Made by a program: the position numbers and the translations under genes. The notes below the pieces were generated by a model. That model ran no database searches and was not told the origin of the DNA. It worked only from the letters and a program-made list of their open reading frames with translations. A stretch of 25,038 bases of DNA from Bacteroidales bacterium UBA1711. GTDB taxonomy: Bacteria > Bacteroidota > Bacteroidia > Bacteroidales > P3. The stretch covers positions 1-25,038 of the forward strand of contig DCJB01000110.1 in assembly GCA_002317325.1 (NCBI GenBank), written 5' to 3'. How positions within the stretch are numbered: position 1 is the stretch's first letter; each line of letters begins with the position of its first letter. Of this stretch, positions 1 to 6,209 are shown in pieces.

Positions 1-294
1 TATTACGCCCGCCTCGTTGGGCCATTCGTAGGTGTAGCTCAGATTCAGCACGCTCCGCTGGGCGGTATAGTTGAGTTCGTAGTCGATGCCTTGGAGGGTG
101 AAGACGGCCGTGCCGTTGGAGTTGAAGGTGAGGATGGCCCCCTTGTTCCACGGAAGCACGTAGGGGACGGTGGCTCTGATGGTGACATCAGTCACCTCCC
201 ACTGGCCCACGATGTACCGCGAAGGCAGTTTGCGGCAAGAGGTGGAGCAGAACGCCAAAAGGCCTACAAGGGTTATCAGCAGCAGTTTCTTCAT
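1..294 (-). CDS. Lipocalin-like lipoprotein, C-terminus cut by window edge
   Basis: This is the first 98 codons of a gene that runs off the left edge. The product starts MKKLLLITLVGLLAF followed by Cys, then STSC and RKLPSRYIVGQWEVTDV. That is a Lys-rich n-region, a hydrophobic core and a lipobox, so it is probably an SPII lipoprotein; either the FC or the SC cysteine could be the lipidated one. The 'Y.VGQWEVTDV' strand followed by 'LTFNSNGTAVF' is typical of small lipocalin-like beta-barrel lipoproteins in Bacteroidota, which is family resemblance and not a demonstrated function. An in-frame ATG at 306 would add four residues (MKDT); I chose 294 because Lys-Lys then follows Met directly. No TAnnTTTG promoter is visible between this gene and the mini-lipoprotein upstream, so it may be the last known gene of the 2034-1 operon. 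Confidence 0.7.
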   Translation of the reverse strand, partial: MKKLLLITLVGLLAFCSTSCRKLPSRYIVGQWEVTDVTIRATVPYVLPWNKGAILTFNSNGTAVFTLQGIDYELNYTAQRSVLNLSYTYEWPNEAGVI

Positions 295-351
295 CGTGTC
301 TTTCATGGATTGCTTGTTAATCGTTATAAAACCAATAATTCGTCTTGTCCG

Positions 352-390
352 TTCACCGCCCACCGCCCACCGTTCACCGTCCACCGTCCC
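352..390. repeat. Heptanucleotide tandem array, 5 units of YYCACCG
   Basis: Read on the plus strand, five consecutive 7-mers are TTCACCG, CCCACCG, CCCACCG, TTCACCG and TCCACCG, followed by a partial unit. On the minus strand this is a GTGRRCG heptad. The array begins directly after the stop codon of the 71-residue lipoprotein gene (391-606). It resembles the array at 6151-6206. Confidence 0.75.
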
Positions 391-606
391 TCAGTTCTCA
401 TCCTTGTACGTCCACTTGCAGAGCGAGAAGTAGCGTATGTGGTCGAGATAAATCATGTCGGTGCACGAGGTGCTGCGAGCCTCCACCTCCTCGGGGGTGA
501 AGTAACGGACGGTGCTGTCGTAGCTCACGCAGGCGCACCGCTTGGTGCAGCCCGTCAGCACGGCGGCGATGACCCCGGCCGTCAAAATCAGCGCTGTCTT
601 TCTCAT
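391..606 (-). CDS. Small Cys-rich lipoprotein (71 aa), copy 1
   Basis: The product is 71 residues with a short signal peptide ending in the lipobox LTGC (lipid Cys20). The mature part has Cys24 and Cys26 as a CxC pair, then Cys48 in STSC, then Cys63. Two other proteins in the same operon (1532-1774 and 1786-2034) show the same order: lipobox Cys, CxC, SC, C. They share little else, so I read them as diverged paralogues. The start codon ATG at 606 overlaps the stop of the MauE/thioredoxin gene by four bases (ATGA at 603-606), which implies translational coupling. A longer frame through this region exists but is a shadow of the neighbouring gene. The function is unknown. The four non-lipid cysteines next to a CPYC oxidoreductase suggest a disulfide-bonded lipoprotein at the periplasmic face of a membrane. 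Confidence 0.75.
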   Translation of the reverse strand: MRKTALILTAGVIAAVLTGCTKRCACVSYDSTVRYFTPEEVEARSTSCTDMIYLDHIRYFSLCKWTYKDEN

Positions 607-1535
607 TGCTCTTTCAGGAATGCTTGAATGCTTTTCTCGTTTATGTTGCGGTAGTGGAACGACTCCTTCACCACGCCGTCTTCGATGAGGAATATCATGG
701 GACGCTGTCCGTAGGTTATCTTGGCAAAGGTGAGGTTGTCCAACTTGTGCGAGGGGCGCTGGTAGTCCGCGGTGTCGATGGCAGGCTGCGCGGTGGCGCT
801 GTCCCCCGCAGGGATGACGTAGATGAAGCGGGTGCTGTCGAGGTCGTCGCGCCGGTAGATGTGGGTCATCTTCTGGTCGGCCAAGCGGCAGTAGGGACAC
901 CCCGGGGTGAGGAATGCCAGCACGTGGCGGCCTTCGTCCAAGCCCAACTCGCTCAGGCTGCCCCCTGGGGCAACGCTCTTGCCGAACTCCTCTTTGTTGT
1001 ACAGCTCCTCCGACTCGCCGAACAGCCAGTTGTCGGGAGCCGAGAAAATGAAGAGCGACACCGTGGGCGCCAGCACCACGATGAGCCACAGGTACCATTT
1101 GGGCCTCCACTTCCACGGCTTGGCGCCCATGGAGAAGAGGAACACCACCAAAAGCAGCACGTTTTTGAGGATGGACTTGGCGGGGTTGATTTCTACCAGC
1201 GACCCCATGCACTGGCAGCTGTCCGTGCGTCCGATGAGGGCGGCGTATGCCAAAAACAGGGTGAACGCCGTCAGCATAAGAATCGTGCAGCAGTTGACGA
1301 AGCGGACGCAGAGGTTGGACACCAGCCCTATGCCCACCAGCAGCTCCAGCACGATGATGATTCTTGCGGCGAGGAACGAGAGGTTGAGCGACAGTATGTT
1401 GTAGGAGAAGAGGTATATCTCGAAACGGTCGAGGTCAAACACTTTGGCTCCGGCCGACACCAAGAAGAAGAGGCCCAGCAGCATCCTTGCCGCCAAGGCG
1501 GCTATTCGGAGCGGACGCGAAGCGTAGGGGCTCAT
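603..1535 (-). CDS. MauE/DoxX-type membrane protein with C-terminal thioredoxin domain
   Basis: The 310-residue product has about five membrane helices in its first half (roughly 10-32, 42-73, 76-101, 121-138 and 146-166). Between helices 3 and 4 is the DSCQCMG loop with Cys107 and Cys109, a hallmark of the MauE/DoxX family, which is related in fold to VKOR-like disulfide carriers. Residues about 175-310 form a periplasmic thioredoxin-like domain with the active site TPGCPYC (Cys213, Cys216) and a likely cis-proline at Pro279 (GQRPMIFL). The expected role is electron or disulfide transfer across the inner membrane to periplasmic thiols, with the two Cys pairs forming a relay. This is inferred from family architecture. 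The gene is coupled at both ends by 4-nt overlaps to Cys-rich lipoproteins, so those are the obvious candidate partners. Confidence 0.85.
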   Translation of the reverse strand: MSPYASRPLRIAALAARMLLGLFFLVSAGAKVFDLDRFEIYLFSYNILSLNLSFLAARIIIVLELLVGIGLVSNLCVRFVNCCTILMLTAFTLFLAYAALIGRTDSCQCMGSLVEINPAKSILKNVLLLVVFLFSMGAKPWKWRPKWYLWLIVVLAPTVSLFIFSAPDNWLFGESEELYNKEEFGKSVAPGGSLSELGLDEGRHVLAFLTPGCPYCRLADQKMTHIYRRDDLDSTRFIYVIPAGDSATAQPAIDTADYQRPSHKLDNLTFAKITYGQRPMIFLIEDGVVKESFHYRNINEKSIQAFLKEQ

Positions 1536-1774
1536 TCATCAACCTCCTCGCAGATGACGGGATGCATGGTGCGCACCAGCACCGTGTCGCGCTGCTTCTC
1601 GAAGCCCAACTGGGTAATGCTGCCGCAGCTGTTGCTCTTTTTCATGTTGATGGTTGTAAACTGCTTGGCGTTCTCCAACGTGTCGGTGGTCATGCAGCTG
1701 CAGTTGTGGCTCTTGTTGCAGCCCGACAAGGCGGCCGCAAGCACGATGACTGCGGGAATGAGTGTCTTTTTCAT
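1532..1774 (-). CDS. Small Cys-rich lipoprotein (80 aa), copy 2
   Basis: The 80-residue product starts MKKTLIPAVIVLAAALSGC, a clear SPII signal with lipid Cys19. Mature cysteines are Cys25 and Cys27 (CSC), Cys50 (NSC) and Cys75 near the C-terminus. The pattern matches the other two small lipoproteins of the operon in order and approximate spacing. Its stop codon overlaps the start of the MauE/thioredoxin gene (ATGA at 1532-1535). It lies 11 nt downstream of copy 3, with an A/G-rich stretch before its ATG. No enzymatic motif is visible and the function is unknown. Confidence 0.78.
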   Translation of the reverse strand: MKKTLIPAVIVLAAALSGCNKSHNCSCMTTDTLENAKQFTTINMKKSNSCGSITQLGFEKQRDTVLVRTMHPVICEEVDE

Positions 1775-1785
1775 TTCTCGGTCGG

Positions 1786-2034
1786 CTATTTGGTGTAGAT
1801 GATGGTTGAGTCGGCCTTGAAGGGGTAGTCGGTGCAGATGATGAGGTCGGTGTGCAGCGTGTCAAGGTCGTCTTTATATTGTGCGTAGTTGATGTCCTCG
1901 CACGACCCCTTGGTGATGTTGATGATGCGGGTGTCCTGTCTTCCCTTCACCGAGCAGCGGCAGCTTTTCTCCTTGGCGCAGGAGACACAGAGGAGGGCGA
2001 TGCCGGCCGCAATGAGGAGCATTTGTTTCTTCAT
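1786..2034 (-). CDS. Small Cys-rich lipoprotein (82 aa), copy 3, operon leader gene
   Basis: The 82-residue product starts MKKQMLLIAAGIALLCVSC, an SPII signal with probable lipid Cys19; Cys16 lies within the core. Mature cysteines are Cys25 and Cys27 (CRC), Cys45 (GSC) and Cys67. This is the same CxC-SC-C layout as copies 1 and 2. It is the first gene after the promoter at 2058-2087, so it should be the most directly transcribed member. The C-terminal half is rich in Asp, Tyr and Thr. The function is unknown. Confidence 0.78.
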   Translation of the reverse strand: MKKQMLLIAAGIALLCVSCAKEKSCRCSVKGRQDTRIINITKGSCEDINYAQYKDDLDTLHTDLIICTDYPFKADSTIIYTK

Positions 2035-2057
2035 ATCATACTGTGTTTTTCAAAATG

Positions 2058-2087
2058 CAAAGGTACACTTTTTTTTTTGAATACAAA
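2058..2087 (-). promoter_or_regulatory. Bacteroides-type promoter of the Cys-rich lipoprotein operon
   Basis: On the minus strand TTTG (2087-2084) is followed after 18 nt by TACCTTTG (2065-2058). This fits the primary sigma consensus of Bacteroidota (TTTG, about 19-21 nt, TAnnTTTG) with a slightly short spacer. Transcription would start near 2050, giving a leader of roughly 15-20 nt before the ATG at 2034. The spacer contains a run of ten A on the minus strand. Confidence 0.7.
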
Positions 2088-2177
2088 GAAAAAGATTCTT
2101 CGCCTTCGCACCCGGTCTTGCGGCGGCTCGGGCTGGGGGTGGGGAGGCCGCTCTTCGGGGGCGGCTTTCCGGCTTGT

Positions 2178-4646
2178 TCAGAGTTCGCGGAGTATCTCTT
2201 CGAGGGTGGCTTCGTCGTGTATCAGCACGTCGCGGGCTTTGGAGCCGTTGTAGGGCCCCACTATGCCGGCGGCCTCCAATTGGTCGATGATTCGGCCGGC
2301 ACGGTTGTAGCCGAGTCCCAGCTTGCGCTGCAGGAGCGAGGTGCTGCCGAACTGGCTCGTCACCACCAGTCGGGCGGCATCGTTGAAGAACTCGTCTTTC
2401 TGCTTGGGGTCGAACTCCTTGTTGGGCTCTTCGTTCTCGTCGAGGTACTCGGGCAGGAGGAATCCGTCGGGATAGCCCCGCTGCTGCCCGATGTAGTCTG
2501 CCAGTTCCTCAATCTCTTCGGTCTCGATGAGCGCGCACTGAATGCGTATCAGGTCTGAGCCCGAGAGCGAAATGAGCATATCGCCACGCCCGATGAGCCG
2601 CTGGGCGCCGCCGCAGTCGAGGATGGTGCGGGAGTCGATGCCGCTTGTCACCTTGAAGGCCACGCGGGCAGGGAAGTTGGCCTTGATGGTGCCGGTGATG
2701 ATGTTGGTGGTGGGACGCTGGGTGGCGATGATGAGGTGAATGCCCACGGCGCGGGCCAGCTGGGCCAAACGGCAGATGGGCATTTCTACCTCTTTGCCCG
2801 CCGTCATGATGAGGTCGGCGAACTCGTCTATCACCAGCACGATGTAGGGGAGGTAGCGGTGGCTGTTGCCGGGTGTCACCTCGGTGAGGGGGTTGAGGTG
2901 GCGGTGGATGAACTTGTCGTTGTACTCGGTGATCTTTCGCACCCCGGCCTGCCGCAGCAGGTCGTAGCGGTTGTCCATCTCGATGCACAGGCTGTTGAGC
3001 GTCCGCACCACTTTGCGCACGTCGGTGATGATGGCATCTTCGCTGTCGGGCAGCTTGGCCAGGTAGTGGCGCTCGATTTTGTTGTAGAGCGAGAGTTCCA
3101 CTTTCTTGGGGTCAACCATGACGAACTTCAGCTCCGAGGGGTGCTTCTTGAAGAGCAGCGAGGCGATGACGGCGTTGAGGCCTACCGACTTGCCCGTGCC
3201 TGTGGCGCCGGCCATCAGCAGGTGGGGCATCTTGGCCAAGTCGGTGATGAAGGGCTCGTTGCTGATGGTCTTGCCGAATGCTACCGGCAGCTCCATCTTG
3301 CCGCTGTTGCGGAAGGCATCGCAGTCCAGCATATTCTTCATCGACACGATTTGGGGCTTGGTGTTCGGCACCTCTATGCCCACAGTGCCGCGGCCCGGGA
3401 TAGGGGCGATGATACGTATGCCGAGGGCGGAGAGGCTGAGGGCGATGTCGTCTTCAAGGCTCTTGATTTTGGAGATACGGATGCCCGGGGCGGGCTTGAT
3501 CTCATAGAGGGTGACGGTGGGTCCGGGCGAGGCGTTGATTTCGGTTATCTCTATGCCGTAGTTGTGGAGGGTCTCCACGATGCGGTCTTTGTTCGACACC
3601 AGCTCCTCTTTGGTCACTTTGGTGTTGCGGGTCTCCCAGTCGGTGAGCAGCGAGGTCTCGGGCATTTCGTACTGCTTCAGGTCGAGGTGGGGGTCGTAGA
3701 GGCTGTCCAACGAACCCGTCTCGGGCACGTCGGCTTCGGTCGGCTCCGGCTCTGTCCCGTATGGGTCTGCCTCCGCTCCGCCGGGCAGCGGCTCGGCTTC
3801 GGCCGGCTCCGACTCTTCGAGGCTGTCGCTCCCGTTGATGGTGAAGGTGGGGGCGGCATATTCGCCCTGCTGCGCCCGCTGGTTCACCCGCACAAACTCG
3901 TCGTCTATCGAGGCCCCTTTCTGCGGCTTCGGACGAAAAGATTCTTTCACCAACGGCTCTTCCTCCTCCTCGATGGCGTCCTCTTCCGGCGGCTCTTGGT
4001 CTTCGGACTTGTGCGTTCCTGCTGCGGCCCCGCCATCCTCTTCGGCTGCGAGGGGGTCCGCCTCTTTCAGGGATTTGAATTTGGGAAGGCTGACTTTGGG
4101 CAGCGAGAGGTGGGGCTTGGGCACCTTCATGCGGTGGACGAACACCAGCACCACTCCGCCCAAGAAGGCCAGCAGCACCAGCGTGCCCCAGTTGATGGCG
4201 CGGTGCAGGAACTGGGCCAGATAGTCGCCCGTCACCCCCGCAAAGTTCCCCAGCACGTCGTCACCCTTGCCCCACACCCCGGCGCAATAGCCCAAGAGGG
4301 TGGAGAGCCACACCATCCAGAACAGGCTGCTCCAAAAGGTCTTCCACCAAGGGAGCGGCTCTTTGCCCAACATCCTCAGCCCGAGGAGGAAGAGAAGGAA
4401 GGCGAGACCGAAAGAGGCCACGCCGAAGGTCCCCTGCACCAGCAGCCGCGCCACGCCGTAGCCAAGGGTGCCGAGCCAGTTCTCATGGCTGGGCCAGGCT
4501 ACGAAGAAAGAGGCCATGCTGGCCGCCATAAAGAGGGCGAACAGCATATATGTGGCCCCGCGCAGCCGGCGGCAGCGCTGGGTTTTCCAAAATTCTCTGA
4601 GCTTCCCTGTGGGACGTATGGTTTTCTTCGTCTTCTTTTTGTTCAT
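2178..4646 (-). CDS. ftsK: DNA translocase FtsK/SpoIIIE
   Basis: The 822-residue product is the septum-anchored ATPase that pumps chromosomal DNA at division. Residues about 25-175 hold the membrane helices. A Glu/Pro-rich, poorly conserved linker follows (about 190-310). The motor comes next, with Walker A GATGTGKS at 480-487 and Walker B VLVIDEFADL around Asp607-Glu608. The C-terminal winged-helix gamma domain (about 755-822) includes 'GSTSLLQRKLGLGYNRAG', the KOPS-reading module in other bacteria. The open frame extends upstream to a GTG at 4685, but the ATG at 4646 (MNKKKTKK) is the usual basic FtsK start, and the extension is low-complexity Pro/Ala. The length is typical of Bacteroidota FtsK. 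No obvious terminator follows. Confidence 0.96.
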   Translation of the reverse strand: MNKKKTKKTIRPTGKLREFWKTQRCRRLRGATYMLFALFMAASMASFFVAWPSHENWLGTLGYGVARLLVQGTFGVASFGLAFLLFLLGLRMLGKEPLPWWKTFWSSLFWMVWLSTLLGYCAGVWGKGDDVLGNFAGVTGDYLAQFLHRAINWGTLVLLAFLGGVVLVFVHRMKVPKPHLSLPKVSLPKFKSLKEADPLAAEEDGGAAAGTHKSEDQEPPEEDAIEEEEEPLVKESFRPKPQKGASIDDEFVRVNQRAQQGEYAAPTFTINGSDSLEESEPAEAEPLPGGAEADPYGTEPEPTEADVPETGSLDSLYDPHLDLKQYEMPETSLLTDWETRNTKVTKEELVSNKDRIVETLHNYGIEITEINASPGPTVTLYEIKPAPGIRISKIKSLEDDIALSLSALGIRIIAPIPGRGTVGIEVPNTKPQIVSMKNMLDCDAFRNSGKMELPVAFGKTISNEPFITDLAKMPHLLMAGATGTGKSVGLNAVIASLLFKKHPSELKFVMVDPKKVELSLYNKIERHYLAKLPDSEDAIITDVRKVVRTLNSLCIEMDNRYDLLRQAGVRKITEYNDKFIHRHLNPLTEVTPGNSHRYLPYIVLVIDEFADLIMTAGKEVEMPICRLAQLARAVGIHLIIATQRPTTNIITGTIKANFPARVAFKVTSGIDSRTILDCGGAQRLIGRGDMLISLSGSDLIRIQCALIETEEIEELADYIGQQRGYPDGFLLPEYLDENEEPNKEFDPKQKDEFFNDAARLVVTSQFGSTSLLQRKLGLGYNRAGRIIDQLEAAGIVGPYNGSKARDVLIHDEATLEEILREL

Positions 4647-4692
4647 GGGGCGAGGGGGGGCGTTGCCGCTTGCCGGCGTCGGCACGAAACAA

Positions 4693-4731
4693 GACAGATG
4701 CTATAGCCGCACTGACGCTATAGCATCTGTC
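4693..4731. terminator. Perfect 14-bp hairpin between the DUF4412-like gene and ftsK
   Basis: GACAGATGCTATAG (4693-4706) and its exact reverse complement (4718-4731) flank an 11-nt loop. The hairpin lies 15 nt after the stop of the 4747-5472 gene and 46 nt before the ftsK start. On the minus strand it is followed by TTGTTTCGT rather than a clean T run. It could therefore be a weak intrinsic terminator, an mRNA processing or stability element, or a protein-binding palindrome. The arms are AT-richer than the surroundings. Confidence 0.5.
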
Positions 4732-4746
4732 ATACAGCGGTGAGGG

Positions 4747-5472
4747 TTAGTCTTCGAGCAGTTCTGCTGCGGTCTTTATCTCTTCCTGCAAGGCTTGGAA
4801 CTCCTCTTCGGTGAGGTCTTTGTAGCCGGCAGGAGGATACATGTCGGCCTCTTTCACCTTGCCGCTCACAATTTCGGTGGCGGTGTAGGTGATGGCTTTG
4901 CCGTCGCCGCTCACCTGCGTATAGACCAGCGGGAAGCCCTTGGTGTTGCCGAAGAGCAGGAAGGTCTCGGGTCCGATTTCGGAGGTCACCCAGCACTCGG
5001 TGGGGGTGTCGGCGCCCTCTTCGTTATAGGAGTGGATGACGAGCTTCTTGGCGGTGTGGCCGAGAATCTCTTTGGTCTCGTTCAAATACTCATAGTAGTA
5101 GTGGCCGGGTTCGGTATCCACTATTTCGAGGCTGTCGATGGTTTCCTTCTTGGCGGTTTGGCGAATCAGGATCTTGCCGTCGCCCTGATACGTCTCGAGG
5201 GAGATGTCGTTGGCGGCGAGATAGGCGATAAGCTGTGCCAAGTCAACGGCCTGCGTCTGCCTCATGCCGTTCTGTATGGCGTTGGCGGCCTCAATCTTGG
5301 CGTTGTCGTCATACACTTTCACTTCGAGAGTGGCGGCCTCGGCGGGAATGGTGACTGCCACGTGGCCGGTGCTTTCGATTTTGAATTTGACAATGCCGCG
5401 GAACTTGTTCTGCGCGTTCAGCCCCTCCATGCCGATGAGGAGGACCAGGGCTGCGATGATGACTTTCTTCAT
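4747..5472 (-). CDS. Periplasmic protein, DUF4412-like
   Basis: The 241-residue product has a cleavable signal peptide (MKKVIIAALVLLIGMEGLNA then QNKF). The mature part has the layout I associate with Bacteroidota DUF4412/LolA-like beta proteins: an opening strand 'FRGIVKFKIES', a central 'TKEILGHTAKKLVI' followed by 'CWVTSEIGP', and a closing 'YPPAGYKDLTEEEFQALQEE'. There is no lipobox. Such proteins are periplasmic or outer-membrane associated and of unknown function. The assignment rests on motif resemblance by eye. The gene is upstream of ftsK and on the same strand, but the hairpin at 4693-4731 lies between them. Confidence 0.7.
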   Translation of the reverse strand: MKKVIIAALVLLIGMEGLNAQNKFRGIVKFKIESTGHVAVTIPAEAATLEVKVYDDNAKIEAANAIQNGMRQTQAVDLAQLIAYLAANDISLETYQGDGKILIRQTAKKETIDSLEIVDTEPGHYYYEYLNETKEILGHTAKKLVIHSYNEEGADTPTECWVTSEIGPETFLLFGNTKGFPLVYTQVSGDGKAITYTATEIVSGKVKEADMYPPAGYKDLTEEEFQALQEEIKTAAELLED

Positions 5473-5676
5473 GGGTTTGTTTTTTGGAGTATTATTATAC
5501 CGCAGGTACGGTGTTCGTGAATTGTTATGCTGGCTATCGGTGGGCTTTCTTGTGTGTGTTTCAACTCATCTGCCCCCTCAGCAGGGGCCTCTCTTCTATT
5601 TCTGCAATTGTCAGTACCTCTGCAATTGCCCCAATGACAAAAACATCAATCAGCCGCACACAACAACTACAACGTG

Positions 5677-5684
5677 CAAAGTTA
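5677..5684 (-). promoter_or_regulatory. Possible -7 box for the DUF4412-like gene
   Basis: On the minus strand TAACTTTG matches TAnnTTTG. I could not find a convincing TTTG at the proper distance upstream. If used, it leaves an unusually long leader of about 200 nt before the ATG at 5472. Confidence 0.35.
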
Positions 5685-6023
5685 CGAATAAAAAACGAAT
5701 CAGTGAAAAGTTTGGGAGGTTTTTTTCTCACCCTTTTCCCTCTTGCACTATGGAAAGTGCGTCAGCCGCCATGGACTGCATATGACGGGCACCCTTCGCT
5801 TAATATCGTCTTCACTGGCTCTTCGGTGCTATACTGAGGTGTGGAAAACCCAGTGGTGAAGAGATAGGTAAACCGCAATACTCAAGAAAGAGAGAATAAT
5901 TGCCCCCTTAGACGCATTCCGACTGTTGGTACACGGTATTGTGTGTGTTGTGGCTTTGTGGATGTGGGCAATACTGGGTGGGGAATGAAATGGTGTGGTC
6001 AGGCTTTGCGACATTGAGAAGGG
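5685..6023. other. Gene-poor intergenic stretch
   Basis: This is part of the 737-nt gap between the DUF4412-like gene and the caspase-like gene. Short open frames exist on the minus strand, but they lack family resemblance, start signals and convincing composition. I see no tRNA cloverleaf and no strong promoter. A small RNA cannot be excluded by eye. Confidence 0.5.
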
Positions 6024-6062
6024 AAAAAGAGAGGCGGAGAAATCTGTTCAGATTTCTCCGCC
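6024..6062 (-). terminator. Terminator-like hairpin downstream of the caspase-like gene
   Basis: GGCGGAGAAATCTG (6033-6046) and its exact complement (6049-6062) form a stem of up to 14 bp around a minimal loop. On the minus strand the stem is followed by CTCTTTTTC (five T at 6028-6024). This is the order expected of an intrinsic terminator for transcripts arriving from the 7922-6210 gene, about 150 nt upstream. Confidence 0.7.
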
Positions 6063-6150
6063 CTTTCCTGACTTCATCACTTTTTTGAGTTATCATGTAG
6101 CGTATGATGAAAACCAAGTAATTGCGTTAAAAAACGGGTAACTCGGGTGG

Positions 6151-6206
6151 CACCCTTCACCCTTCACCCTTCACCCTTCACGATTCACGATTCACGATTC
6201 ACAATT
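6151..6206. repeat. Heptanucleotide tandem array, 8 units
   Basis: Plus-strand units are four CACCCTT, three CACGATT and one CACAATT, exactly in 7-nt register. On the minus strand the array reads GTGAATT, GTGAATC (three times) and GTGAAGG (four times). It starts within four bases after the TGA stop of the caspase-like gene. The step from one unit type to the next suggests growth by slippage. Confidence 0.9.
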
Positions 6207-6209
6207 CAC

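Noticed and set aside
2130..2165. A second G-quadruplex candidate downstream of ftsK
   Set aside because: The G runs are present, but the last loop is about 12 nt with poor symmetry, so it does not meet the usual rule.
4647..4685. An upstream extension of FtsK to a GTG codon
   Set aside because: The added residues are Pro/Ala-rich, and the ATG at 4646 gives the usual basic N-terminus.
2736..4706. A 656-codon plus-strand frame opposite ftsK
   Set aside because: It is a codon-bias shadow in GC-rich DNA; the minus strand encodes an unmistakable FtsK.
5829..6117. Two overlapping short minus-strand frames in the gap before the caspase-like gene
   Set aside because: They have no signal peptide, no family resemblance and no promoter, and a terminator hairpin runs through the region.
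6151..6206. Possible CRISPR array
   Set aside because: The units are 7 bp and contiguous with no spacers; it is a simple tandem repeat.
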